This document shows positions 50,195 to 59,314 of a DNA stretch of 64,000 nucleotides, piece after piece. The stretch lies in assembly GCA_049647585.1 (NCBI GenBank), contig JBARXY010000011.1:62001-126000 (forward strand), read 5' to 3'. This stretch comes from JAGQSZ01 sp049647585. Lineage in GTDB: Bacteria > Actinomycetota > Acidimicrobiia > Acidimicrobiales > Microtrichaceae. Position numbers and translations under genes: made by a program. The notes beneath the pieces are model-generated. The model had not been told where the DNA came from and did no database searches. It worked only from the letters and a program-made list of their open reading frames with translations. Numbering within the stretch: position 1 is the stretch's first letter; the number at the start of each line of letters is the position of its first letter.

Positions 50195-52558
50195 ATGTTT
50201 GGACGGAACACGTGGGTGGTCGGACCGACCACCCAAATTTTGGGGGCTCGCCGAAGCCGCCTCGTCGGCCTAGCCGGTCGATCACTCGGTCGACGGCACC
50301 GGGGTTTGGCCGGCATGCTCCTGGCGCTGAGCGTCATGGCCATGGTCGCCTCGTGCGTGCCGACACCCCCACCGGCGATGACGATCGACTATCCCTCGAT
50401 CGACTATCGGGTTCTTGGCGGAATCGAGCAGATCTATGTCCTCGGCGCGACCCCTGGCGACAGGATCACTGTCTCGGCCCCGGGCGAGGCGACTCAGACC
50501 GGTGTGGCGGACAGACTCGGAAGCTTGGCGATACGCAAACTCGATCAGGGCGTCACCTACCGGGTCACCAACCAGACGTCGAAGGTCACCAAGGACATCA
50601 AGGTCCTAGTTGCCACGGACAATCCACCTCGGTCGTTCTATGAACAGACGACTATGAAGGAAGGTCTCAACTACATACCGATGCGTGACGGCATCACCCT
50701 GGCCGCAACGGTCCGCCCGCCGATCGGCCAGTCACTGTCGGACGGTCCATTCCCCACGTTGATCGAGTATTCGGGCTACCAGGTCGCCGCGCCGGATGAA
50801 CCGGTCGAAGCCAAGATCCGTTCGCTTCTCGGGCTTCCCGGTGATCCGCTCGCGCCGGCGGATTCGACCGACGTCGGCGGATTGCTGGTGAGGCTGGCCG
50901 GATACGCCGTCGTCTCGGTCCAGATTCGCGGCAGCGGCTGCTCCGGTGGGGAGTCAGACCTGTTCGACCTGCCGACGAGCTACGACGGTTACGACGCGGT
51001 CGAAACTGTGGCCGCGCAGCCGTGGGTGGCGAACGGGACCGTCGGCATGGTCGGGATCTCGTTCTCCGGCTTTTCGCAGATCGCTGTTGCAGCCACCCAC
51101 CCTCCGCACCTCTCGGCGATCGTTCCGCTGTCCTTCGTCGGAAGCCTTTACGACCTCGCCCACCCGGGCGGTATCTATAACGACGGCTTCGCAGACTCGT
51201 GGCTGGCAGAGCGTCAGAAGAACGCCAAGCCCGCACCGGATCCGGACGCACTGCCATACGCCAACTACTTGGTCCACACCGACTCCGAGTGTGCCTACAA
51301 CCAGCGGATGCGGCTACAGACACGCGACGGAATCGCCATGACCAAGGACAGCGACCTGGTCGACGAGATCTACACCCGGCGCGACTTCCGCAAATGGATG
51401 AAAGAGATCAAGGTTCCGACCTTCGCCTCGCTGCAGTTCAACGACGAAGAGACCGGTGCCTACGCAATCCTTTCCTCACAGGATCTACTGAACGCGAACA
51501 GCCGGGTCTGGCTGAACCTTTCCAATGGCCACCACCGCGACTCTGTCACTCCGGACACCATCACAGACTTGATGGAGTTCCTGGACATATATGTTGCCAA
51601 GAGACCACCGCAGTGGAAGATGCTGATCTCACTACTTGCACCAGCAATCTTCGGCGAGGGAAGTGTTGCTCCCCCGCTGCCGTCGATCTTCACCTGGACA
51701 CTTGATGAGGCCGTCGAGCAGTTCGAGGCCAAACCTCGGGTCCGAGTGCTTTTGGGCCTGGAGAAGGGAATGAACGAGGGCACCAACACCGGAGCGCGTT
51801 GGAACTTCGGTGCTTCGTCGTTCCCCATCGCCGGTTCAACCGATCAGACCTGGTTCCTTGGTGACAACGGCACCCTGAGCTCCAATCCCGGAGCTGCTTC
51901 AAGTGTCCAGTACCGCCCCGACCCGGGCGTTCGACCAAAGACCTCGGCTCCCGCTGACCAGGGCACCTACGAACCGACGAAGAACATCGTCTGGAGCGAA
52001 GTTCCCCAGGGGAACGGCCTCGGATTCGTGAGCGGTCCCCTGACCCAGGGACTCGTTGCCCTTGGTCCAGGTGCCGCACAGATTCAGCTGTCCTCGTCCG
52101 CCGTCAACACCGACATCGGCATCACCGTGAGCGAAGTGCGACCCGACGGGCAGGAGATGCTGGTCAGTACCGGGGTGCAGCGCGCATCACTCCGGTCCGT
52201 GGACTCGGCGAAGTCGACAGCTACCAGGCCGGCGTTCACTGACGACCGTAAGGTTCCACTCGACGGATCGACAGTCACCGTTCCTGTGCAGATACTGCCA
52301 ATGGGGCACGTGTTCCGTGCTGGTAGCCGGATCCGCATCGCGATTCAGGCGGTCGGCGGCGACACCGAACGTTGGGCATACAACACCGTCGACCCCAAGG
52401 GGGGCTCGACGCTCAACACGATCCACTTGGGCGGATCAAAGCCGTCGTCGGTGACTCTCACCATTGCTCCACAGACTGGCTATCCGGCGGCGTTCGAGGC
52501 ATGCCCCTCGACCGGCAGCCCCTGTCGGAAGTGGCTCCCCTCTATCAACGGGGGCTGA
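50195..52558 (+). CDS. Exported CocE/NonD-family (X-Pro dipeptidyl-peptidase-like) hydrolase
   Basis: 787 residues from ATG 50195 after a GGGGGAAG sequence. Signal peptide GLAGMLLALSVMAMVASC has a lipobox, but the n-region is then 40 residues long and crosses a second hairpin (50213-50235), so a later start (TTG 50240 or ATG 50315) is possible. The S15 catalytic domain has YIPMRDGITLAATVRPP, QIRGSGCSGGESDLFD and the nucleophile GISFSGFSQIA. A C-terminal jelly-roll domain (GHVFRAGSRIRIAI) follows. Members are peptidases or esterases acting on acyl substrates; the substrate is unknown. Confidence 0.85.
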   Translation: MFGRNTWVVGPTTQILGARRSRLVGLAGRSLGRRHRGLAGMLLALSVMAMVASCVPTPPPAMTIDYPSIDYRVLGGIEQIYVLGATPGDRITVSAPGEATQTGVADRLGSLAIRKLDQGVTYRVTNQTSKVTKDIKVLVATDNPPRSFYEQTTMKEGLNYIPMRDGITLAATVRPPIGQSLSDGPFPTLIEYSGYQVAAPDEPVEAKIRSLLGLPGDPLAPADSTDVGGLLVRLAGYAVVSVQIRGSGCSGGESDLFDLPTSYDGYDAVETVAAQPWVANGTVGMVGISFSGFSQIAVAATHPPHLSAIVPLSFVGSLYDLAHPGGIYNDGFADSWLAERQKNAKPAPDPDALPYANYLVHTDSECAYNQRMRLQTRDGIAMTKDSDLVDEIYTRRDFRKWMKEIKVPTFASLQFNDEETGAYAILSSQDLLNANSRVWLNLSNGHHRDSVTPDTITDLMEFLDIYVAKRPPQWKMLISLLAPAIFGEGSVAPPLPSIFTWTLDEAVEQFEAKPRVRVLLGLEKGMNEGTNTGARWNFGASSFPIAGSTDQTWFLGDNGTLSSNPGAASSVQYRPDPGVRPKTSAPADQGTYEPTKNIVWSEVPQGNGLGFVSGPLTQGLVALGPGAAQIQLSSSAVNTDIGITVSEVRPDGQEMLVSTGVQRASLRSVDSAKSTATRPAFTDDRKVPLDGSTVTVPVQILPMGHVFRAGSRIRIAIQAVGGDTERWAYNTVDPKGGSTLNTIHLGGSKPSSVTLTIAPQTGYPAAFEACPSTGSPCRKWLPSINGG
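50213..50235. repeat. Short perfect inverted repeat near the hydrolase start
   Basis: TGGGTGGTCGG and its complement around a single A: an 11-bp palindrome immediately downstream of the chosen start. It could be a regulatory hairpin or operator if translation starts later. Confidence 0.5.
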
Positions 52559-52606
52559 TTCTGCAGCGGTGTACTGTGCATCCCCAAGTCGCTCGGAGAG
52601 GCAATC

Positions 52607-53827
52607 GTGTCTGAATTTGAACAGGGTTCGACCGCTCTGGAGCCGAGCGGTATGACCTCCACCCACCCGTCTCCCACCCAGTCTCGCAAGCGGCTCCAAA
52701 TCTGGGTTGTCGTACTACTGACGCTGCTGACGGTGGTCATCGGTGGACTCAGATTCGCCAGGGCCGACCTTGCCGGAACGTCGTTCTTCGCAACCGACGA
52801 GTACTACACACTCACCACCGACGGCGGGGCCCACCTCGAACACCTGAACATCGACATCGTCAGTTACCTGGCGATGATCGAGGACCGCCGCGGTGTCGAC
52901 GGAGCGTTCTACAAGATGGTCCCCTACCCAGAGTTCGGGGCGAGCGACGGGGTGCTCATGGGTCCCGTCGCTCCATTCATCCATCGTCCGGCGCTTCCGT
53001 TCATCGCTTCGCTGCTGCCCTTCGACAGCGGTGACTCCTTCGCTTTGGTGAACCTGGTCCTGGTAGTCGTCGGATTGTGGTTCATGCTCGACGCGCTCGC
53101 CGTGCAGGGGCGTTCCCGGCGGGCCCAGTTGATCGGTGGACTCCTCTATTCCATCTCCCTGCCGGTCCTGGTATTCAGCTCCGCCCTCTACATCGATGGA
53201 GGAGCGATGGCGGTCATGGTCATCGGCTATTGGCTGGTGGCGCGGCGGCTTTGGTGGGCGATCGCGCTCTTCTTCCCGTTGTCGTATGCGTTCAAAGAGG
53301 CGATCGTGTTCCTTGCTCCGACCGCGGTCATCGCCTGGTGGGTCGCCGGCAGATCCTTCAAGGACCGCGCCTTTGTCATAGGAGCGGCCCTGTCGGCCGC
53401 CGGTTGGGTCGCAGCCGCGGTCCTCGTTCGGGTGATTGCGCCCGACCCGACCTTCACCTTCAGTCTGGGCCCGAAGTTGAGCTACTTCGGTGGGAACCTC
53501 GGCAACATGAAGAGCAGCGCCTTCTTCATCGTTGGCTGCGCTCCGATCATGATTCCCGCGGCCATCTGTGCTGTTCGGCTGATCCGCTCCGGAGGGTTGG
53601 TTGCTGCCCTGCACAGGGCCGGCCCGGAACTCGTCGGGCTTGCAATGTTTGTGCTCGTAAACATCTATTCGATGGCGTCGACAGACCTGACGCTGCGTAC
53701 AGCGTGGCTCTTCTGGCCTTTCGGAATCGCGCTCACGGCCATGCTGGTCGACGACATCGGCGAGCATGCCGGTTGGCGCGACCTGCTGGACATCCGTGGC
53801 CTCCTGGGAGCCAGGCAGCCGGCCTAG
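52607..53827 (+). CDS. Polytopic membrane protein, unknown function (GT-C-like)
   Basis: 406 residues from GTG 52607 with GGAGAGG upstream. About nine or ten membrane helices. After the first helix is a large extracytoplasmic loop with a conserved-looking acidic start (ATDEYYTLTTDGGAH). This plan resembles GT-C glycosyltransferases and dolichyl-phosphate-mannose-type mannosyltransferases, but no decisive motif is seen. It is followed by a convergent acyltransferase-SGNH gene, so a role in surface polysaccharide is conceivable. Confidence 0.75.
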   Translation: MSEFEQGSTALEPSGMTSTHPSPTQSRKRLQIWVVVLLTLLTVVIGGLRFARADLAGTSFFATDEYYTLTTDGGAHLEHLNIDIVSYLAMIEDRRGVDGAFYKMVPYPEFGASDGVLMGPVAPFIHRPALPFIASLLPFDSGDSFALVNLVLVVVGLWFMLDALAVQGRSRRAQLIGGLLYSISLPVLVFSSALYIDGGAMAVMVIGYWLVARRLWWAIALFFPLSYAFKEAIVFLAPTAVIAWWVAGRSFKDRAFVIGAALSAAGWVAAAVLVRVIAPDPTFTFSLGPKLSYFGGNLGNMKSSAFFIVGCAPIMIPAAICAVRLIRSGGLVAALHRAGPELVGLAMFVLVNIYSMASTDLTLRTAWLFWPFGIALTAMLVDDIGEHAGWRDLLDIRGLLGARQPA

Positions 53828-53838
53828 TCCAACCCAGG

Positions 53839-53888
53839 GCACCAGGTCAGTGCACCAGGTCAGTGCACCAGGTCAGTGCACCAGGTCG
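53839..53888. repeat. 13-bp repeat duplicating the acyltransferase stop
   Basis: Read on the minus strand, CTGGTGCACTGAC occurs four times. The first copy encodes the final LVH and TGA of the acyltransferase gene (stop at 53873); three more copies, each with a TGA, fill the gap to the convergent gene. Confidence 0.9.
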
Positions 53889-55906
53889 GACAGGTCGATG
53901 TTCATGACCTGGTCGGCAAAGGCCCGGGCTACGTAAGCGGCGCCATCGGGGGTGTCGAAATGGATGCCGTCGGTCGGTCGAAGTTCCAGCCCGTTGACTT
54001 CACTCGGACACGGCAACGTCGGACAGGCGACGCTCTGGAGGTCGACCGTCGTCGTTCCAGGTAGCTGCGACGCCACACTGCGCAACAGCGAGCGGTGGTG
54101 CTCGGCCCGATCGGTGGAGAGCGATACGCCTGCCCGGGTGGTCCGGCCGATGACGGTGTCCGGCATGAGTGTCCATGCAACAGCCGCTCCGTCGACCGCC
54201 AACCGGGCCTGCGTCTGCCGGTAGAGATCGACAATGACCTGGTCACCTGCCGGGTCACCGAAGCCATACCAGGTGCCGTCGACGATTCGGTCCAAGCTCT
54301 CCCAGGTCGAGATGGCGACCACCAGGTCCGGGTGGAACGATGCGACTGCCTCGCTCTGACGCTGGGGAATCGTATCCGGGCACTCCGCCACGCTCTTGCC
54401 GCTCACTTCACGGATCGGGTCGCCGGGACCGTTCGCCGGTACGCCTGTGATCACACCACAACCGGGCGTAGCGATGGATGCGAACGAGACTCCCCTTGAG
54501 GCGAATTCTGCTGACAGAGCCGACTCGAGACTCGCGGCGATGCTGTCACCGATGAGCAGGATCCGGGTCGCCCGCACTGGTTGTTCCGGGATGGTGGTTG
54601 TGCTTGCGTCCGGCTTGGCCGGGCCTACCTCGTTGACATCGATGTCTCCCTGGGCGCGTTCGGTGAGGAACGAACTCGGGGCAGCGACTCCACGGGTGGC
54701 CAACACGGCAGTCACCAAGAGGACCACGACCGTGGCCGGTGCGAGCAGCCTCGCGGTTCGGGTCGAGGGCCACTGCTTGGTTCGCACCGGCGTCTCGACG
54801 TAATGGAACAGGACGGCCGAGAGCGCCAGGACGACCAGCATCCTCGCTGCGAACAGCGGCCACTGGGACAGGCCGGTTCGGTAGGGAGTGAGCAGCAGGA
54901 ACACCGGCCAGTGGATCACGTAGACGCCGTAGCTGATCCGGCCAAGTTGAACGAAAGCCCACTTCGACAACAACCCGGCCAGGGCTCCGCCATGGAGTAG
55001 CCCGGCGACAACTGTCGCAGTGCAGACTGCAGTGAGACCGAGTCCCCAGGGGTAGAGCCACTTCGTTTCGAGGGTTACCAGGCACGACATCGCGATGACC
55101 ACCCCGAGCGCCATCGGGGTGAGTGCAACCAGCAGTGATCTGGCCCAACCAACCGGCAGCGTGAGTCTGCGCAGTGTCACGCAGGCAAGCAGCGCACCGA
55201 TGAGCATCTCGGCGGCCCGTGTGTCGGTACCGAAATAGGCACGATTGATCGAGCCGCGGGCAAGGACCAGGTTGGCAACCAGAGAAAGGCTGGTTGCAAC
55301 CACAAGGACAATCGTCAGGCGGTTCAGACGGACCCGGGGCGAGACCCGACGGCCGGTGACCAGCACCGCGAAGACGATGATCAACAGCAGGGCATAGAAC
55401 TGGGTCTCGACCGCGAGGCTCCAGAAATGTTCGAGCGGTGAAGACGCCGAGAACGCATCGCCATAGGAAGTGTCCGACGCAATGAAGTGCCAGTTGATCA
55501 GATCGACGAGCGACCACGGGACGTCCGAACGCAGGTCTCGGAGCTGCGAGTTCTCCCAGAGCCCGGCCGCGCCGAGCGCCACGACGACGCCGATGGTCAC
55601 CCACGAGGCGGGTGAAAGTCGTCGCAGGCGACGCGACCAGAAACGGCGCCCGTCGACGGTGCCAGAGCCGTTCCATTCACGCAGCAAAAGTGCAGTGATC
55701 AGGAAGCCCGAGAGGGTGAAGAACACCGAAACGCCGAGGAATCCACCTCGCATCCACGAAAAGTCGGCGTGGTAGAACAGGACCAGAACAACCGCGACGG
55801 CACGTAGGCCATCGAGAGCTGGAACGTGATGCAGAGGTTCCGTCTTGAGGCGGCGCGAGCGGACGACTTGCAGCGCTGGTTCTATGTCCAACTCGGTGCT
55901 CGACAA
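53873..55906 (-). CDS. OafA-like acyltransferase with C-terminal SGNH domain
   Basis: 677 residues from TTG 55906, chosen because GAAAGGAAG lies just upstream; an ATG at 55978 would add 24 atypical residues. N-terminal acyltransferase-3 domain of about ten helices: HHVPALDGLRAVAVVLVLFYHA, VFFTLSGFLITALLL, FWSRRLRRLSPA, YGVYVIHWPVFLLL. The C-terminal SGNH domain (about 440-670) has block I LIGDSIAASLE and block V DGIHFDTP. The family O-acylates cell-surface glycans at the membrane. Confidence 0.92.
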   Translation of the reverse strand: MSSTELDIEPALQVVRSRRLKTEPLHHVPALDGLRAVAVVLVLFYHADFSWMRGGFLGVSVFFTLSGFLITALLLREWNGSGTVDGRRFWSRRLRRLSPASWVTIGVVVALGAAGLWENSQLRDLRSDVPWSLVDLINWHFIASDTSYGDAFSASSPLEHFWSLAVETQFYALLLIIVFAVLVTGRRVSPRVRLNRLTIVLVVATSLSLVANLVLARGSINRAYFGTDTRAAEMLIGALLACVTLRRLTLPVGWARSLLVALTPMALGVVIAMSCLVTLETKWLYPWGLGLTAVCTATVVAGLLHGGALAGLLSKWAFVQLGRISYGVYVIHWPVFLLLTPYRTGLSQWPLFAARMLVVLALSAVLFHYVETPVRTKQWPSTRTARLLAPATVVVLLVTAVLATRGVAAPSSFLTERAQGDIDVNEVGPAKPDASTTTIPEQPVRATRILLIGDSIAASLESALSAEFASRGVSFASIATPGCGVITGVPANGPGDPIREVSGKSVAECPDTIPQRQSEAVASFHPDLVVAISTWESLDRIVDGTWYGFGDPAGDQVIVDLYRQTQARLAVDGAAVAWTLMPDTVIGRTTRAGVSLSTDRAEHHRSLLRSVASQLPGTTTVDLQSVACPTLPCPSEVNGLELRPTDGIHFDTPDGAAYVARAFADQVMNIDLSDLVH

Positions 55907-56071
55907 CAGCTTCCTTTCTTGCCAGAGTCGACTGTTGCCCTGGGAAAGGCAGCGGCCGATGGAGCGCTCCGGGCACATCCGACGGGCGCTACGCGCAGAA
56001 CGTCAATCTAGACGAGGGTCGATCTGACTCCCGGACTCAGGAAGAGCGAAAGCGAAGTGAGGGGGATGACA

Positions 56072-56680
56072 ATGGGCAGGCTGATCGTGACCGAGTTCGT
56101 GACACTGGACGGAGTGGCACAGGCGCCAGGAGGTCGGGACGAGGACGACGCGGGCGGTTTCGCACACGGCGGGTGGCAGGCCCCGTTGATGAATGAGGCC
56201 GCCGGGGCGCGGGTCTTCGAACAGGCGAGGGCAATGGACGCATTGCTCCTTGGTCGACGGACCTACGAGATCTTCGCCAACTACTGGCCGAGCGCTCCGG
56301 CTGAGATGCCGTTCACGGGTTTGCTCAACTCGGTTCCCAAGTATGTGGCCAGCCGCACCCTCTCGGGTCCCCTGGAGTGGCAGAACTCGACGATCCTCGG
56401 CGACCCCATTACCGAGAGCGTCGCGTCCATGAAGGGACAACACGATGAGGTTCACCTGATCGGCAGCCTCGACCTGGTCCAGTCGCTGCTGCGTCTTGGC
56501 CTTGTCGACCGACTGGAGCTGTGGGTGTACCCGATTCTGTTGGGCAGCGGGAAGCAGGTATTCGCCGACGGGACCATTCCTGCGGCGCTGCGACTGGTCG
56601 ACTCCGCCACGTACGAAAACGGGGTGATCCAGCTCACCTACGAATTCGCCGGAGCGCCCACCTACGGAGAAATGGGCTAG
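56072..56680 (+). CDS. Dihydrofolate reductase/RibD C-terminal-like protein
   Basis: 202 residues from ATG 56072, with GAGGGGG six bases upstream. RibD_C fold: GRLIVTEFVTLDGVAQAP, DALLLGRRTYEIFANYWP, KYVASRTLS, DEVHLIGSLDLVQSLLRLGLVDRLELWVYPILLGSGKQVF. These NADPH-binding features are shared by the YwjB/YyaP group of putative reductases. The substrate is unknown; not a housekeeping DHFR by sequence. Confidence 0.9.
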   Translation: MGRLIVTEFVTLDGVAQAPGGRDEDDAGGFAHGGWQAPLMNEAAGARVFEQARAMDALLLGRRTYEIFANYWPSAPAEMPFTGLLNSVPKYVASRTLSGPLEWQNSTILGDPITESVASMKGQHDEVHLIGSLDLVQSLLRLGLVDRLELWVYPILLGSGKQVFADGTIPAALRLVDSATYENGVIQLTYEFAGAPTYGEMG

Positions 56681-56927
56681 CTGAGGCTGACGGTGCAGTC
56701 CGAGTTAGTCGGCGGCCACCGGTAAAGACAGTTGCCGGGATCGTGTGCACGATGCCGTTGGACTCGATGATCGAGATTTCTTCTCGCGTCCAGTCGCATC
56801 CCATTCCGGCGACATCGTTGGACGGGCTGAGCTCGGCTTGGACTCCATAGGGGCTCATCCGGAATAGAACGCGGGGCCCACAAATCGGACCAAGTCTTGA
56901 ATCTCTGACACCGGTCCCCGGCGGCAA
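56634..56927 (-). CDS. Doubtful small protein in the gap before the META gene
   Basis: Up to 97 residues; a shorter start MSPYGVQAELSPSNDVAGMG is possible within it. The middle (DWTREEISIIESNGIVHTIPATVFTGG) reads like protein rather than shadow sequence, but the C-terminus overlaps the DHFR-like gene by 46 bases and ends in an Arg-rich tail. It could be a real small gene, a fragment, or chance. Nothing else is seen in 56681-56951. Confidence 0.25.
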   Translation of the reverse strand: MPPGTGVRDSRLGPICGPRVLFRMSPYGVQAELSPSNDVAGMGCDWTREEISIIESNGIVHTIPATVFTGGRRLTRTAPSASASPFLRRWALRRIRR

Positions 56928-56951
56928 GGCCCGTTGCCCGCTCTCGCCTCA

Positions 56952-57380
56952 TTAGTTTCGGGTAAGCCGCATCTCCACGGAACTTCCGCGGAGGGTGGCG
57001 GTTCTACGCCACGCTCCTTCGAATGTCACGGATGATCGCACTAGACGAGACCAGCTCGCATCAAGTTCACGGTTCGTCCCAAGGCAGCCCACGGCTGTTG
57101 AAGACTCCGAGCGGAACCTCGGTTTCCACGGCAACCCGCCGACTTGATCCGAGATTTCGTTACACCCGTGAAAGGTGATGAGTCCCAGCCTTGTATTGAT
57201 CGTGCTCCCCAGCGGGTCGACAGGTTTGCCGTCCACCAGGATTTCGTTGACGGTCCAGGTGGCCGACGGCAGGGGCGAGACCCTCCAGACGAACAGCCCA
57301 GCGAGAATCACGAGCGTGACAGAGGCGGCGGCGAGCCATCGCTTCCAGCGAGATTTGGGGTTCGCGGCCACTGCGATCAC
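56952..57380 (-). CDS. Membrane-anchored META-domain protein
   Basis: 142 residues: basic n-region (NPKSRWKRW), one membrane helix (LAAASVTLVILAGLFVWRV), then a META/HslJ-like domain with WTVNEILVDGKPVDP, ITFHGCNEISDQVGG, STAVGCLGTN and a closing hydrophobic strand. The two Cys fit the usual disulfide of this domain. Function in the family is unclear. Third gene of an operon with an ECF sigma factor and a membrane protein; 35 bases downstream of the latter. Confidence 0.78.
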   Translation of the reverse strand: MIAVAANPKSRWKRWLAAASVTLVILAGLFVWRVSPLPSATWTVNEILVDGKPVDPLGSTINTRLGLITFHGCNEISDQVGGLPWKPRFRSESSTAVGCLGTNRELDASWSRLVRSSVTFEGAWRRTATLRGSSVEMRLTRN

Positions 57381-57415
57381 GACCTCACTCTCAACTACCG
57401 GGTCGTAACGGGACG

Positions 57416-58240
57416 TCAGCCACCCGCCGGCACCGTGACTGGTGGAACGTTGTTGTAGGTGAAGGTGACGACCATTCTCCCGAGGTCCGGTCGGTCGATC
57501 ACCTCATCGGATCGACCTGTCGATGTAGTTTCTTCCGCAACCGTTGTGCCAGCAGTGCCGTACTCAACGCTGTGGAGGCGACCAGCCGCGACATTGATGT
57601 GCCACTCGGTGTCGTCATCCGACAATTGGCCCTTCGCGCAACCACTGGCGACGACCCGAGCAATAAACCCCTCATCGGTGTGAACCACACACGCCGAGCC
57701 GAGTTGATCCAACAATGTGAAAGGGGCGACAGTGCGCCAGTCGGTTTGACCCTTGACCCAACTGCCGTCATCGGTCGACCAGGAGTCGGTGCCAATTACA
57801 ACCTGTTGTATGTCGGGTTCACTCCCTACTTCCTGTCGAAAGTCGATGCGATCTGGAGCTTGGAAGACGACACGTACGTGACCGATGATGCCGGATATCT
57901 CGGCTACCCAACCGGGTGCATCACGCGTCGCCTGCACCGCAGCGACCAGTGCTGCGGCAGCCTCTGGATCGTTGACTTTTGGCGACTCAGACCTGGCCTG
58001 GTCGCCCACTGCCACCACATCTGTCGGGCCTCCACCCAGAAGCACCGCGAGCAAACCGACCATCACGACAACCACTGCCGCCGCAACCAGCGCCAAACCT
58101 GATCGCCGCGTCAACCCACGACGGACCCGGACCCGCTCGTGCAGGTCAGCAAGGCCGTGTTCCACATCGACCTCTGCCGCTGTGTTGTCGCGTAAACCCT
58201 TTAGCGCAGTCCGCAACTCTGACTCGATGTCGTCAGCCAT
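57416..58240 (-). CDS. Membrane protein partner of ECF sigma factor, probable anti-sigma or sensor
   Basis: 274 residues from ATG 58240, supported by GGAGG eight bases upstream and overlapping the sigma factor stop by eight bases. A cytoplasmic N-terminal segment of about 50 residues (DDIESELRTALKGLRDNTAAEVDVEHGL), one helix (SGLALVAAAVVVVMVGLLAVLLGG), and an extracytoplasmic beta-rich domain of 200 residues with two Cys (GSACVVHT, ASGCAKG). No zinc anti-sigma motif. Pairing with the sigma gene suggests signal sensing, but this is inference. Confidence 0.75.
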   Translation of the reverse strand: MADDIESELRTALKGLRDNTAAEVDVEHGLADLHERVRVRRGLTRRSGLALVAAAVVVVMVGLLAVLLGGGPTDVVAVGDQARSESPKVNDPEAAAALVAAVQATRDAPGWVAEISGIIGHVRVVFQAPDRIDFRQEVGSEPDIQQVVIGTDSWSTDDGSWVKGQTDWRTVAPFTLLDQLGSACVVHTDEGFIARVVASGCAKGQLSDDDTEWHINVAAGRLHSVEYGTAGTTVAEETTSTGRSDEVIDRPDLGRMVVTFTYNNVPPVTVPAGG

Positions 58241-58733
58241 ATGCGACACCTCCACCTGTCGAATCACGGCTCAGCACTTCGGCCAGTGCTGTACGACCTC
58301 TGAATAGGTGCACCTTCACGGTTCCCTCGGCAAGACCCATTTCATCCGCAAGTTGTTTCACAGAGCAGTCCTCCAGGTAGTGCAGGACCACCGCGACCCG
58401 CTGTTGATGCGGCAACCCCCGCAGCCCGTCGAGCAGGTCCTCGTCGATCAAGTCACTGGTTGAGCGATTACCCTCGTGAAGTGGTGCTGCTCGGAGGTGT
58501 GCTACCCGCTCGTTCGAGCGCTTCTTCGCGACCTTCTGCGCACGCTGGACTATCACTCGACGCACCCACCCTCTGGGCGAGTCGTACGCTCCAACGCGGT
58601 CCCAACGTCGGTACAACTCGATCATGGCCTCCTGCACCAGGTCCTCGGCGCCAGCTCGGCGCCCGATCAGCCCGGTTGTGAGACCGACGAAGCCGGCGAA
58701 TTCCGCTCGATAGAACTCGTCGAAGCCCGTCAT
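58233..58733 (-). CDS. ECF-type RNA polymerase sigma factor (SigE family)
   Basis: 166 residues from ATG 58733, with GGAGG five bases upstream. Region 2 is FDEFYRAEFAGFVGLTTGLIGRRAGAEDLVQEAMIELYRRWDRVG (as separate segments at residues 3-48); region 4 is LPHQQRVAVVLHYLEDCSVKQLADEMGLAEGTVKVHLFRGR. The short two-domain form defines ECF factors. It heads a three-gene operon with a membrane protein and a META protein. Confidence 0.93.
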   Translation of the reverse strand: MTGFDEFYRAEFAGFVGLTTGLIGRRAGAEDLVQEAMIELYRRWDRVGAYDSPRGWVRRVIVQRAQKVAKKRSNERVAHLRAAPLHEGNRSTSDLIDEDLLDGLRGLPHQQRVAVVLHYLEDCSVKQLADEMGLAEGTVKVHLFRGRTALAEVLSRDSTGGGVAYG

Positions 58734-59098
58734 CGCCACCTCCGTCCCACCTTTCCTCCCGTAGCGACGCGCGCCGTCGGACCTTCCACACCTTCTAACA
58801 GCCCCGAGCGCCATCGAAGGTTTACCTACGCGTGGAAGCTCGCCGTGACAGCAGGTATCCGACAAGTCTGCCAGCCTCTCGGTCCAGGCAATCAGCGCCA
58901 TTCCGCAGGCTCGGTGCCGTTCACTATCAGTGCCCTTCGTGGAAACTTGCTCCATCGATCTCATCTGTTCACTACGCAGTGGTGAGGCCAAGCCGGTGAG
59001 CCGAACTCGCCCCACTCAGAGATCGGCGGGATGCCTCCGATCACCTCCCGCCACAGTTTTCGGCTGTCGGCGACACACAGCGACGACGGGTACGCGAG
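58734..59098. other. Non-coding stretch upstream of the ECF sigma operon
   Basis: About 365 bases with only short, atypical open frames. It should contain the promoter of the ECF sigma operon reading leftwards, but no clear promoter hexamers or repeats were found by eye. Confidence 0.5.
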
Positions 59099-59227
59099 AT
59101 GCAACTCGAAACCGAGATTCGAACTTTGCTCTACTCAGACACAGACCGAATCATCGAAAGTCCGACCATCTCTGTGTCACGCTCTGAGTTCGAGCGGGCC
59201 GCAGCGGAAGAGTGCGGCCAGAAATGA
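59099..59227 (+). CDS. Possible 42-residue protein or gene fragment
   Basis: ATG 59099 opens a 42-codon frame with acidic, helix-like sequence (MQLETEIRTLLYSDTDRIIE ... SRSEFERAAAEECGQK). The composition looks protein-like, but there is no good ribosome site and no recognised family. It sits at the left border of the toxin-antitoxin patch and may be a fragment. Confidence 0.25.
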   Translation: MQLETEIRTLLYSDTDRIIESPTISVSRSEFERAAAEECGQK

Positions 59228-59314
59228 GCCAGTGTCTGGGCGCAGTTGTGGTGTGGGGCTCGACGGCGAACCCGCTCGCATGGTGTACCAGATGACCGGA
59301 ACCTGAACGAGGTG

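Noticed and set aside
52715..53842. 375-codon open frame on the minus strand
   Set aside because: Antisense to the polytopic membrane protein; extremely rich in Asp, Glu, Arg, Gln, as expected for the complement of hydrophobic codons.
53839..53888. CRISPR-like array
   Set aside because: Units are contiguous 13-mers without spacers, and no cas genes are present in the window.
54546..55676. 376-codon open frame on the minus strand in another phase
   Set aside because: Out-of-frame shadow inside the acyltransferase gene, Arg/Gly/Pro-rich.
59228..59314. Left attachment repeat of a second tRNA-Leu element
   Set aside because: A short GAACCCGC-containing match is too weak to count as a tRNA fragment.
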